Positions 1 to 6,471 of a stretch of DNA of 6,475 nt are shown here, piece after piece. The number at the start of each line of letters is the position of its first letter. The first letter of the stretch is position 1. The stretch comes from Enterobacteriaceae bacterium. GTDB lineage: Bacteria; Pseudomonadota; Gammaproteobacteria; Enterobacterales; Enterobacteriaceae. Location: NCBI GenBank assembly GCA_022712475.1, contig JALAGK010000575.1, positions 1-6,475 on the forward strand, given 5' to 3'. The position numbers and the translations under genes were made by a program. Below the pieces are notes generated by a model. That model saw only the letters and a program-made list of their open reading frames with translations. It made no database searches and was not told where the DNA came from.

Positions 1-116
1 CAGGGCAGGAGAGCACTGCGAAAGCGAAAAGAGCCAAAGCCAGTGAGGTAAAAGACGAAGAGGTGAAGCCGGAGGTTAAAACGGGCAACACTGAGGTCAG
101 CCGCGACGCGCAGTAA
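1..116 (+). CDS. C-terminal tail of a plus-strand gene cut by the window edge (possibly yfcD-like)
   Basis: An open frame runs from the left edge to a TAA at 114-116 and encodes about 37 residues. They are rich in Lys, Glu and Ala, with no hydrophobic segment, and the protein ends in SRDAQ. This looks like a disordered charged C-terminal extension, not a folded domain. The gene converges on the peptidase operon and a shared terminator follows 103 nt after the stop. In E. coli the order is ackA-pta-yfcC-yfcD, with yfcD (a Nudix hydrolase with a short Glu/Lys-rich tail) facing the others. This fragment has the orientation and position expected for yfcD. That identification rests on synteny as I remember it and on tail composition only; no catalytic motif is visible. 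Coding status is moderately supported by composition and by the terminator; identity is weak. Confidence 0.5.
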   Translation, partial: GQESTAKAKRAKASEVKDEEVKPEVKTGNTEVSRDAQ

Positions 117-219
117 AAGACTGGCGCAAATCGCATCGCCTGTCGTGTCGTTAATCCGGCGTGATAACGAATAATGTGTGACAATCATTTCCCGGGTGCG
201 GTTTCCTGCCATCCCGACA

Positions 220-251
220 AAAAAGCCACTTCATCGTAGAAGTGGCTTTTT
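220..251. terminator. Bidirectional intrinsic terminator between convergent genes
   Basis: A perfect inverted repeat has arms at 220-232 and 239-251 around the 6-nt loop ATCGTA. The core is GCCACTTC / GAAGTGGC, flanked by A residues on the left and T residues on the right. Read on the plus strand it ends in a T run (247-251) and would stop the gene ending at 116. Read on the minus strand it ends in six T residues (complement of 219-224) and would stop the peptidase operon whose last codon is at 301-303. The rest of 117-300 shows nothing else I can support. Confidence 0.9.
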
Positions 252-300
252 ATGGCCGTTCTGTATTAAACAATGGCGCACAGCAGCCGGTGTGGTGTGC

Positions 301-1413
301 TTACAGTGAGGCAATCACCTTTCTTAACAGGCGAATGCGTGGCTCAATAGAGTCTATTTCCAGATACTCATCCGGGCCATGAAAACCAGCCCCTACAGGG
401 CCAAAGCCATCGAGCGTAGGAATACCCAGCGCGGAGGTGAGGTTAGCATCGCTGCCGCCGCCTACCGCCTGCCAGCTGATTGCTACACCTTCTTCGCGCC
501 CTGCCTGCTCTACAAGCTGCATCAGCGCCTGGGTGCCAGCATCGGCGGCCATAGCCGGTTTGTGGGTAGTGCGCATCAGTGTCGTAGTGACGCCGTCGAG
601 AAAGCCGCTGTCGCACAGCGTCTGCAGCTGTTCGCTGATGCGCTGATATTCATCATTGCGCCAGAAACGGACGTCCAGCTCGGCTTCGGCATGGGCAGGC
701 ACGACGTTTGCTGCATCACCGCCGTGCACAACACCAAAGTTCAACGTGGTGCCCAGCTCTGCATTTGCCAGTGCATTGATAGTGCCTATAGCTTTAGCCA
801 GCGCGTTAATCGCCGAGCGGCCTTTTTCCGGCTCGTTGCCCGCGTGGGCCGCTTTACCGCTGAAAATAAGACGATAACCTGCGACACCTTTACGGGCTTT
901 CACCAGCGAGCCGTCGGCGCGGGCAGCTTCACATACCAGTACAGTTTTGGCGCGCAGTGCCAGTTCGCTTAGCCACTTGCTGGAGTGCTCTGAGCCAGTT
1001 TCTTCGTCCGGATTCATCGCAACAGCGATGCTCAGGCGTGATTTGTGCGTCTCATCAAGCCCGCGCAGCGCCCACAGTATATTCAGCAAACCGCTTTTCA
1101 TATCGGACACGCCCGGCCCCATTGCGCGGGTAGTGTTCAGGCTCATCGGGCGCTCAGCTACGGTTCCGGGTGGGAAGACAGTGTCGAGATGACCCACCAG
1201 TAGCACATCGTAGTGAGCGGCATCAGGCTTGTTGGTGACCAGCACACCAGGGCCGACTTCTGTACCGAGATTGACGGGTTGTACCTGCCAGCCTTCGGCA
1301 CGCCAGAAGCCACTGATAATTTCTGCTACCTGGGCCACGCCTTCAGGTGTGTGGGTACCGCAGTCTACGTTAACCAACTGTGCCAGTTCGGCAAAGTAAT
1401 TGTCCAGATTCAT
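301..1413 (-). CDS. M20 family metallopeptidase, carboxypeptidase G2-like (cytosolic)
   Basis: A 370-aa zinc hydrolase of the M20 (ArgE/DapE/CPG2) family. All expected catalytic residues are present: H75 and D77 in GHLDTV, bridging D104 in GVSDMKSG, general base E137 and metal ligand E138 in DEETGS, E162 in the CEAA segment, and H345 in FHGPDEY. Residues about 175-285 form the inserted dimerisation domain, with H190 (AAHAG), N236 (ANVVPA) and R249 (DVRF) matching CPG2 positions thought to bind substrate in the dimer. GGGSDAN at 318-324 is also typical. Pseudomonas CPG2 is exported; this protein starts MNLDNYF with no signal peptide, so it should act in the cytoplasm. The family cleaves amide bonds to a C-terminal amino acid, often glutamate; the actual substrate is unknown. 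The start is supported by TGAGGA just upstream, which overlaps the stop codon of the preceding yjiG-like gene (10-nt gap), so translation is probably coupled. It is the last gene of the operon. Confidence 0.9.
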   Translation of the reverse strand: MNLDNYFAELAQLVNVDCGTHTPEGVAQVAEIISGFWRAEGWQVQPVNLGTEVGPGVLVTNKPDAAHYDVLLVGHLDTVFPPGTVAERPMSLNTTRAMGPGVSDMKSGLLNILWALRGLDETHKSRLSIAVAMNPDEETGSEHSSKWLSELALRAKTVLVCEAARADGSLVKARKGVAGYRLIFSGKAAHAGNEPEKGRSAINALAKAIGTINALANAELGTTLNFGVVHGGDAANVVPAHAEAELDVRFWRNDEYQRISEQLQTLCDSGFLDGVTTTLMRTTHKPAMAADAGTQALMQLVEQAGREEGVAISWQAVGGGSDANLTSALGIPTLDGFGPVGAGFHGPDEYLEIDSIEPRIRLLRKVIASL

Positions 1414-1423
1414 TATGTTGTCC

Positions 1424-1888
1424 TCAGATAATGACGCGCATCAGCAGCATGGCCAGGAAGGCGTTGATAACAGAAATGCCAATCATCAGTGGAATGCGCG
1501 TGGCACGAGTACCAATCACCCCGAGGATACGGCCGATGTATTGCACCTGTGAGCCCATCAGGTAGATAGCCGGGGCAATGATGGCCAGATGTTCGCCGGT
1601 CAGAATGCCTTTATCAAACAGACCAATTGCTACACCAATGCCGCCGCCCATCGACATCCAGCCGCCGATAAGGACTGCCGCTGCCTCGCCGGGTAGGCCG
1701 AACAGGCCCATCACCGGGGCGAAAAGCAACCCTAAGCCTTTTAGCGCGCCGGTGATTTCCAGTGCTTTGATAATGATGAACGCCATTACCACGTTGGGCA
1801 GAGTGCTGGTGGTGGCGATAGTCCAGCCTTTACGCGCGCCTTCAACGAAGACATCGGTAATGACAGGTTTGGTGGCAGTCTGGCTCAT
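1424..1888 (-). CDS. yjiG: YjiG family Gate-domain (nucleoside-recognition) inner-membrane protein
   Basis: A 154-aa membrane protein, close in length and sequence to E. coli YjiG (about 153 aa) as I recall it. Shared stretches include GARKGWTIATT (17-27), LPNVVMAF (30-37), LPGEAAAVL (65-73) and the YLMG segment at 109-112. It is a Gate-domain protein (the domain once called nucleoside recognition, also in spore maturation protein SpmA/B). Hydrophobic segments lie near 29-46, 52-66, 68-90, 102-118 and 133-153. Its ATG overlaps the stop of the yjiH-like gene by ATGA, with GGGAG upstream, so the two are translationally coupled and probably form a two-subunit complex. The family has no firmly established substrate; the adjacent peptidase suggests uptake or export of a small peptide or amino-acid conjugate. 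The symbol is by family; this may be a paralogue rather than the strict orthologue, since E. coli yjiG lies elsewhere on the chromosome. Confidence 0.85.
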   Translation of the reverse strand: MSQTATKPVITDVFVEGARKGWTIATTSTLPNVVMAFIIIKALEITGALKGLGLLFAPVMGLFGLPGEAAAVLIGGWMSMGGGIGVAIGLFDKGILTGEHLAIIAPAIYLMGSQVQYIGRILGVIGTRATRIPLMIGISVINAFLAMLLMRVII

Positions 1889-2595
1889 GCGGCATCTCCC
1901 TGTGCGTTACGACGGCGGTTAACCTTAAGAATGAGGCGTAGAATATTGGCACCGACAATTTTCATGATGAACATCACCGCAATGCAGGCACCGATAGAGG
2001 TAGGCACTGCTGCGCTGCCATCAACCAGGATTAGCGTAAAGAGAATGGCACCGGAGGAGAAAAAGTTGGTAATCATGCCACCTGCTGAGAACTGGAACAT
2101 GCTGAACACATCACGCTCATCCTCGTTAATTTCACCTTCGTCTTTCAGGTTGCGAGTGAGCGATGCGCCCACATCGGTGCTTTGCAGGCTGCCAATCATC
2201 GCCAGCCCTGCGCTGCCCGGGATGCCCAGTAAAGGGCGCAGCAATGGCGTGAGCAGGCGACGCGCCGCTTTCAGCGCACCGTAGTGCTCCAGTACGTTAA
2301 TCATGCCCAGTGCGAACATTACCGCCGGGATGAGGCCCAGCGCGAACAGGAAACCGTCCATAGCACCGTGACCACCGGTGCCACGAAATGCACTGGTCGT
2401 GGTGGTCAGCGTGTCGCCATCGAGGCTGGCGCTGCTGACCACGCGGCCAAATGCGCCGTTAAGTGTGGTGAAGTCAAAGACGCCGTACCACTGGTTGCCG
2501 CCTAACATGCCGGAGAAGAAGATAACAGCGAAGCCCAGCGCCAGCCAGGCACCCGGGCCGACCCGCTCCGCCAGAGTTGAATCAGGAGTAGTCAT
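1885..2595 (-). CDS. yjiH: YjiH family Gate-domain (nucleoside-recognition) inner-membrane protein
   Basis: A 236-aa membrane protein, first gene of the operon and partner of the YjiG-like protein. Likely membrane segments are residues 16-33, 81-101, 170-191 and 197-223. A Gly/Ser-rich Gate segment at about 121-146 (GIPGSAGLAMIGSLQSTD) could dip into the membrane. A polar loop (about 34-79) follows the first helix and a charged loop, KDEGEINEDERD (151-162), lies in the second half. The C-terminus is basic (KVNRRRN), which suggests a cytoplasmic end. The ATG at 2593-2595 is chosen because AAGGA lies 5 nt upstream (complement of 2601-2605). SpmA/SpmB-type and YjiH/YjiG proteins usually occur as pairs, and that architecture is preserved here. 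Transport function is inferred, not shown. The symbol is by family resemblance and gene order. Confidence 0.82.
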   Translation of the reverse strand: MTTPDSTLAERVGPGAWLALGFAVIFFSGMLGGNQWYGVFDFTTLNGAFGRVVSSASLDGDTLTTTTSAFRGTGGHGAMDGFLFALGLIPAVMFALGMINVLEHYGALKAARRLLTPLLRPLLGIPGSAGLAMIGSLQSTDVGASLTRNLKDEGEINEDERDVFSMFQFSAGGMITNFFSSGAILFTLILVDGSAAVPTSIGACIAVMFIMKIVGANILRLILKVNRRRNAQGDAA

Positions 2596-2711
2596 GGATT
2601 TCCTTTTAAAAACTGAATAATCATCATGCGAAACTATTTATTACAGTCACGGCTCAGGAACGCTGACTCAGGTCATGTTCTGTGATGTATCAGAGTATCG
2701 GAAGTGAAAAA

Positions 2712-2727
2712 TGTGACCGGTAACACT
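2712..2727 (-). promoter_or_regulatory. CRP-like site upstream of the yjiH-yjiG-peptidase operon
   Basis: On the minus strand the 16-bp block reads AGTGT-TACCGG-TCACA followed by T residues. One half-site is perfect (TCACA) and the other matches three of five. A weak -10-like GATACA (complement of 2686-2691) is placed so that the CRP site would sit roughly 41 bp upstream of the start point, the class II arrangement. No good -35 is present, which fits an activator-dependent promoter. The evidence is pattern matching only. An alternative -10 is TAATAA (complement of 2638-2643). Confidence 0.3.
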
Positions 2728-2751
2728 GCGCGGTGAGGTGTTGGCCAGGCG

Positions 2752-2777
2752 AAAAAAAGGCCACCCGAAGGCAGCCT
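2752..2777 (-). terminator. Rho-independent terminator of ackA-pta
   Basis: On the minus strand, AGGCTGCC and GGTGGCCT pair as an 8-bp stem with two G-U wobbles, closed by a TTCG tetraloop and followed by seven T residues. It lies 22 nt beyond the pta stop. This is a textbook terminator and separates ackA-pta from the downstream yjiH operon, which therefore probably has its own promoter in 2596-2751. Confidence 0.9.
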
Positions 2778-2798
2778 GTTTATTCAACGCTCGGCAGA

Positions 2799-4937
2799 TT
2801 ACTGCTGAGTAGCCTGAATCGCAGTAAGCGCGATGGTGTAAACGATGTCGTCTACTAGTGCACCACGGGACAGGTCATTAACCGGTTTACGCATACCCTG
2901 CAGCATCGGCCCGATGGAGATCAGGTCAGCAGAACGCTGCACCGCTTTGTAGGTGGTATTACCGGTGTTCAGATCCGGGAAGATGAACACGGTAGCGCGA
3001 CCTGCAACCGGTGAGTTTGGCGCTTTAGATTTAGCAACATCAGCCATGACCGCGGCGTCGTACTGCAACGGACCGTCAATAACCAGGTCCGGACGTTTTT
3101 CCTGCGCCAGACGTGTCGCTTCACGCACTTTCTCCACATCGCTGCCCGCACCGGAGGTGCCGGTGGAGTAGGAGAGCATCGCAACGCGCGGGTCGATACC
3201 GAATGCAATCGCGGAGTCGGCAGACTGAATAGCGATTTCTGCCAGCTGCTCTGCGGTCGGGTCTGGGTTAATGGCGCAGTCGCCGTACACGTATACCTGC
3301 TCAGGCAGCAGCATGAAGAACACGGAAGACACCAGCGAGCTGCCCGGCGCGGTTTTAATCAGCTGCAGCGGCGGACGGATGGTATTGGCGGTAGTGTGAA
3401 CCGCACCGGATACCAGACCGTCAACTTCGTCCTGCTCCAGCATCAGCGTGCCGAGTACCACATTGTCCTCAAGTTGCTCACGGGCGACGGTTTCGGTCAT
3501 ACCCTTGCTCTTACGCAGCTCAACCAGACGAGCAACGTAGCTTTCGCGCACGACTTCCGGGTCAACGATCTCGATACCTGCGCCCAGCTCAACGCCCTGC
3601 GCGGCCGCAACACGATTAATTTCGTCCGGGTTACCCAACAGCACGCAGGTCGCGATGCCGCGCTCGGCACAGATGGCTGCTGCTTTCACGGTACGCGGCT
3701 CGTCGCCTTCCGGCAGCACGACACGCTTGCCCGCTTTGCGTGCCAGTTCAGTCAGCTGGTAGCGGAACGCTGGCGGAGACAGACGACGGCTACGCTCAGA
3801 GGTGGCACTCAGGGAGTCAATCCAGTCGCTGTCAATAAAGCCAGCCACGTATTCCTGTACTTTCTCAACGCGCTCGTGGTCATCAACCGGTACTTCCAGG
3901 TTGAAGCTTTGCAGGCTCAGGGATGTCTGCCAGGTGTTGGTGTTCACCATAAACAGCGGCAGACCGGTTGCAAACGCACGCTCGCACAGTTTGCTGATGC
4001 GCTCGTCCATTTCATAACCACCGGTCAGCAGGATGGCACCGATCTCAACGCCGTTCATGGCGGCGAGGCAGGCGGCAACCAGTACATCAGGGCGGTCAGC
4101 AGAGGTCACCAGCAGAGAACCCGGACGGAAGTGCTCCAGCATATGCGGAATGCTGCGTGCACAGAAGGTGACGGATTTCACGCGGCGAGTTTTGATATCG
4201 CCTTCGTTAATGACGGTGGCGTTAAGATGGCGAGCCATGTCGATAGCGCGCGTGGCAATCAGGTCAAAGCTCCACGGCACTGCGCCCAGTACCGGCAATG
4301 GGCTGACGGACTGCAGCTGTGCAGTATCAATCTTCACCACTTTTGCTTTGGTGGAATCATCAAAGATTTCTGACAAATCCGGGCGGGTGCGGCCTTGCTC
4401 GTCAACCGGCGCATTCAGCTTGTTGACGATAATGCCAGTAATGTTGGTATTCTTTGCGCCACCGAAGCTGCTGCGGGTCAGCTCAATACGTTCTTTAAGC
4501 TGCTCCGGCGTATCGGTACCCTGGGACATCACGAAGACGATTTCTGCGTTCAGGGTTTTGGCGATTTCAAAGTTCAGAGACTGGGCAAACTGGTGTTTGC
4601 GGGTCGGTACCAGACCTTCAACCAACACCACTTCCGCGTCTTGCGTGTTGGCATGGTAGTTGGCGATTATCTCTTCCATCAGCACGTCTTTCTGGTTGCT
4701 GGACAGTAGAGACTCAACGTGGCTCATTTTCAGCGGCTCAGCGGCCGGTAAGGATGAGTTGTTGCGCACGATGGTGGTGGTCTGGTCGGGAGCATCGCCG
4801 CCAGCGCGCGGCTGGGCAATTGGTTTAAAGACGCTCAGACGAACGCCTTTACGTTCCATAGCACGGATAACGCCCAGGCTGACGCTGGTCAGGCCGACGC
4901 TGGTTCCGGTCGGAATTAGCATGATAGTACGGGACAC
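2799..4937 (-). CDS. pta: Phosphate acetyltransferase (long, regulated enterobacterial form)
   Basis: Catalyses acetyl-CoA + Pi to acetyl phosphate + CoA in the cytoplasm, reversibly, as partner of AckA. At 712 aa it is almost identical along its length to E. coli Pta (714 aa). The small differences include a two-residue shortening near residue 63 and a variable 200-212 segment. Domains in order: an N-terminal P-loop/BioD-like domain with [12 protein letters not shown] (7-18) and VEGLVPTR (106-113); a DRTGG-type middle domain at about 250-360 ([13 protein letters not shown], 277-289; LLTGGY, 303-308); and the catalytic PTA domain from about 390 to the end. The catalytic domain shows LPEGDEPR (408-415), [11 protein letters not shown] (506-516), [11 protein letters not shown] (590-600) and [11 protein letters not shown] (654-664). 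In this family the N-terminal part mediates regulation by metabolites such as NADH and pyruvate. Translation starts at GTG (4935-4937), as in E. coli; AGAGGA lies 6 nt upstream, whereas the internal ATG at codon 6 is badly spaced. It lies 77 nt after ackA and is co-transcribed with it. Confidence 0.98.
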   Translation of the reverse strand: MSRTIMLIPTGTSVGLTSVSLGVIRAMERKGVRLSVFKPIAQPRAGGDAPDQTTTIVRNNSSLPAAEPLKMSHVESLLSSNQKDVLMEEIIANYHANTQDAEVVLVEGLVPTRKHQFAQSLNFEIAKTLNAEIVFVMSQGTDTPEQLKERIELTRSSFGGAKNTNITGIIVNKLNAPVDEQGRTRPDLSEIFDDSTKAKVVKIDTAQLQSVSPLPVLGAVPWSFDLIATRAIDMARHLNATVINEGDIKTRRVKSVTFCARSIPHMLEHFRPGSLLVTSADRPDVLVAACLAAMNGVEIGAILLTGGYEMDERISKLCERAFATGLPLFMVNTNTWQTSLSLQSFNLEVPVDDHERVEKVQEYVAGFIDSDWIDSLSATSERSRRLSPPAFRYQLTELARKAGKRVVLPEGDEPRTVKAAAICAERGIATCVLLGNPDEINRVAAAQGVELGAGIEIVDPEVVRESYVARLVELRKSKGMTETVAREQLEDNVVLGTLMLEQDEVDGLVSGAVHTTANTIRPPLQLIKTAPGSSLVSSVFFMLLPEQVYVYGDCAINPDPTAEQLAEIAIQSADSAIAFGIDPRVAMLSYSTGTSGAGSDVEKVREATRLAQEKRPDLVIDGPLQYDAAVMADVAKSKAPNSPVAGRATVFIFPDLNTGNTTYKAVQRSADLISIGPMLQGMRKPVNDLSRGALVDDIVYTIALTAIQATQQ

Positions 4938-4986
4938 GGTTTATCCTCTTTCGTTAGCGCCTGCTGTGTGGCGCAGCACAAAACAA

Positions 4987-5009
4987 CACCGCCAGCATTG
5001 CTGGCGGTG
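4987..5009 (-). other. Perfect hairpin in the ackA-pta spacer
   Basis: Arms CACCGCCAGC (4987-4996) and GCTGGCGGTG (5000-5009) form a perfect 10-bp GC-rich stem around a 3-nt loop. On the minus strand it is followed by TTGTTTTG, a broken U tract. It begins 5 nt after the ackA stop. It could act as a leaky terminator lowering pta relative to ackA, or as a 3'-end stabiliser of ackA mRNA after processing. The U tract is too weak to call it a full terminator, and pta has no evident promoter in the remaining 49 nt. Confidence 0.6.
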
Positions 5010-5014
5010 GGGAA

Positions 5015-6217
5015 TCAGGCGGTCAGGCGGCTCGCGTCCTGCGCGATGACCAGCTCTTCGTTGGTCGGGATGACCATCGCAAGGGTGGTGCCTTCTTTGT
5101 TGATGAAGCCGGATTTACCAAAGCGAGCAGCCAGGTTGCGCTCATGGTCAATCTCAAAGCCCAGCACGCCAAGTTTGCCCAGAGACAGCTCACGTACCAT
5201 TGCCGCGTTTTCACCGATACCGCCAGTAAACACAACCGCGTCCAGACGGCCGTCCATCAGCGCTGTGTAGGAACCGATGTATTTGGCCAGGCGATGGCAG
5301 TAAACGTCCATTGCGCGTTTGGCATCTTCTTTGGTGTCGTAGTTATCTTCGACATAGCGGCAGTCGCTGGTCACTTCGGTCAGACCCAGCAGGCCGGACT
5401 CTTTGGTCAGCAGCTTGTTGATGTCATCAACGCTCATGCCGAGCGCGTCGTGCAGATGGAACACGATAGCCGGGTCGATATCGCCAGAGCGCGTACCCAT
5501 CACCAGACCTTCCAGCGGGGTCAGACCCATAGAGGTGTCAACACACTGGCCGTTGCGGATAGCGGAAACAGAACCACCGTTGCCCAGGTGGCAGGTAATG
5601 ATGTTTACCTGATCAACAGGTTTGTTCAGCATTTTTGCCGCTTCCTGGGTCACAAAGAAGTGGCTGGTGCCGTGTGCGCCGTAGCGGCGAATGCCGTGTT
5701 CTTTGTACAGTTTGTACGGCAGGGCATAGAGGTAAGATTCTTCCGGCATGGTCTGATGGAACGCGGTGTCAAACACAGCCACGTTTTTCTTCGCCAGCGT
5801 CGGGAAGGATTTCAGCGCTTCCGCGATACCGATGAGGTGTGCCGGGTTGTGCAGCGGAGCAAAAGAGGCAGAGTCTTTGATACCCTGAATCACGCTGTCG
5901 TCGATAACCACGGAGGAGGTGTATTTTTCACCGCCGTGAACGATGCGGTGGCCAATAGCGGTCAACTGAGCAGACAGCTCCGGTTTCTGAGCCAGGATAG
6001 TGTTAACCATGAAGTTGAGTGCTTCGCTGTGGGCAGCACCTGCGCCCAGCGCTTCTTCATGTTTGACTCCGTCCATTTTCCATTTGATACGTGCTTCAGG
6101 CAGATGGAAACATTCGGCCAGGCCAGAAAGATGTTCTTCGCCGTTCGCTGCATCAATAATTGCAAATTTGAGGGAAGAACTACCGCAGTTCAGAACCAGT
6201 ACTAACTTACTCGACAT
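5015..6217 (-). CDS. ackA: Acetate kinase
   Basis: Catalyses acetyl phosphate + ADP to acetate + ATP (reversible), the ATP-yielding step of the Pta-AckA pathway; it also sets the level of acetyl phosphate, a donor for response regulators and protein acetylation. The 400-aa length equals that of E. coli AckA. ASKHA-fold motifs are all present: [10 protein letters not shown] (9-18, N10), GHRIVHGG (89-96, R91), PLHNPAH (121-127, H123), VFDTAFH (148-154, D150), AHGTSH (181-186, H182), CHLGNGGS (209-216), GTRSGDIDP (241-249, R243), FTGGIGEN (330-337) and PTNEE (384-388, E387). These match the catalytic Asn, Arg, His, Asp and Glu known from the Methanosarcina enzyme, numbered one to three positions higher here. 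The ATG at 6215-6217 is preceded by a modest ribosome site, TAGGTA, at 6 nt; [14 protein letters not shown] is the standard N-terminus. First gene of the ackA-pta operon. Confidence 0.99.
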   Translation of the reverse strand: MSSKLVLVLNCGSSSLKFAIIDAANGEEHLSGLAECFHLPEARIKWKMDGVKHEEALGAGAAHSEALNFMVNTILAQKPELSAQLTAIGHRIVHGGEKYTSSVVIDDSVIQGIKDSASFAPLHNPAHLIGIAEALKSFPTLAKKNVAVFDTAFHQTMPEESYLYALPYKLYKEHGIRRYGAHGTSHFFVTQEAAKMLNKPVDQVNIITCHLGNGGSVSAIRNGQCVDTSMGLTPLEGLVMGTRSGDIDPAIVFHLHDALGMSVDDINKLLTKESGLLGLTEVTSDCRYVEDNYDTKEDAKRAMDVYCHRLAKYIGSYTALMDGRLDAVVFTGGIGENAAMVRELSLGKLGVLGFEIDHERNLAARFGKSGFINKEGTTLAMVIPTNEELVIAQDASRLTA

Positions 6218-6287
6218 GGAAGTACCTACTATGTATACGTGGCTAAAAAAACGTCAGACAGACTCTCATCGTAGCGCAAGATGACGC

Positions 6288-6308
6288 TGACGTTTATGAT
6301 TAACGTCA
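6288..6308. repeat. Inverted repeat in the ackA leader (TGACGTT / AACGTCA)
   Basis: Perfect 7-bp arms at 6288-6294 and 6302-6308 with a 7-nt spacer. The TGACG/CGTCA core also occurs at 6252-6256 and 6282-6286, so four copies lie within 57 bp. The symmetric, AT-rich-centred layout resembles a dimeric regulator site. On the minus strand it contains GTTAAT, one hexamer of an ArcA-type box, but no convincing second hexamer, so no regulator is named. Confidence 0.4.
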
Positions 6309-6331
6309 TGCCAGATCCGTTTTTTGGCATG
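6307..6331 (-). other. Stem-loop in the ackA leader
   Basis: CATGCCA (6307-6313) and TGGCATG (6325-6331) are perfect 7-bp arms around an 11-nt loop containing a run of A on the minus strand. It shares two bases with the preceding inverted repeat, so the two structures could compete in a transcript. There is no U tract after it on the minus strand, so it is not a terminator. Role unknown. Confidence 0.4.
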
Positions 6332-6396
6332 GCGAAGAAATAGTCATGCGTTTACCTGAAATAGCGTAAACTACAAAGAGTGTCATCAGGTGAAAA

Positions 6397-6431
6397 TTGA
6401 CAGCCTGCGGTTTGCCGTCTATGGCTGTCAA
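6397..6431. repeat. Inverted repeat with TTGACA in both arms, upstream of ackA
   Basis: TTGACAGCC (6397-6405) and GGCTGTCAA (6423-6431) are perfect 9-bp arms with a 17-nt spacer. Within the spacer, CGG and CCG flank a 4-nt loop, so the minus-strand RNA could fold into an extended hairpin, followed by TTTT. The plus-strand arm is a perfect -35 hexamer with TATGGC 17 nt downstream (6420-6425), a candidate divergent promoter. In E. coli the divergent gene here is yfbV, but no coding start for it is seen inside the window. Confidence 0.5.
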
Positions 6432-6441
6432 AGGCCCGCAA

Positions 6442-6471
6442 AGGATACCCGATTGCGCTACGCAATGACAA
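6442..6471 (-). promoter_or_regulatory. Candidate sigma-70 promoter for ackA-pta
   Basis: On the minus strand TTGTCA (5 of 6 to the -35 consensus, complement of 6466-6471) is followed after 18 nt by TATCCT (4 of 6 to the -10, complement of 6442-6447). Transcription would start near 6435 and give a leader of about 220 nt. A second, weaker candidate -10, TACGAT, lies nearer the gene (complement of 6267-6272). The ackA operon of E. coli is known to have more than one promoter; which of these is used here cannot be decided by eye. Apart from the repeats listed, 6218-6475 holds no gene that I can support. Confidence 0.35.
6452..6466. repeat. Short palindrome inside the candidate ackA promoter
   Basis: ATTGCG (6452-6457) and CGCAAT (6461-6466) are perfect 6-bp arms around CTA. 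It fills most of the spacer between the proposed -35 and -10, an operator-like position. The 10-mer TTGCGCTACG within it recurs in inverted orientation at 6270-6279, over the second candidate -10. Confidence 0.35.

Noticed and set aside
379..972. 197-codon open frame on the plus strand opposite the M20 peptidase
   Set aside because: It is antisense to a gene with a complete catalytic residue set, has no recognisable domain, and its ATG has no clear ribosome site.
2681..2696. Second CRP site suggested by TGTGATGTATC
   Set aside because: Only one half-site is present; the partner half (AGAGT) matches one of five positions.
3396..4373. 325-codon open frame on the plus strand opposite pta
   Set aside because: It lies fully inside pta and its composition (Gln, His, Arg, Asn rich) is typical of an antisense shadow. 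No motif or ribosome site supports it.
4958..4975. Hairpin GCGCC / GGCGC between ackA and pta as a second terminator
   Set aside because: It has only a 5-bp stem with an 8-nt loop and no U tract, so it is too weak to list as a feature by itself.
5144..6205. 353-codon open frame on the plus strand opposite ackA
   Set aside because: It is antisense to a gene with clear family-wide conservation, and its translation is Val/Phe/His/Arg-rich with no recognisable domain. It is a by-product of ackA codon usage.
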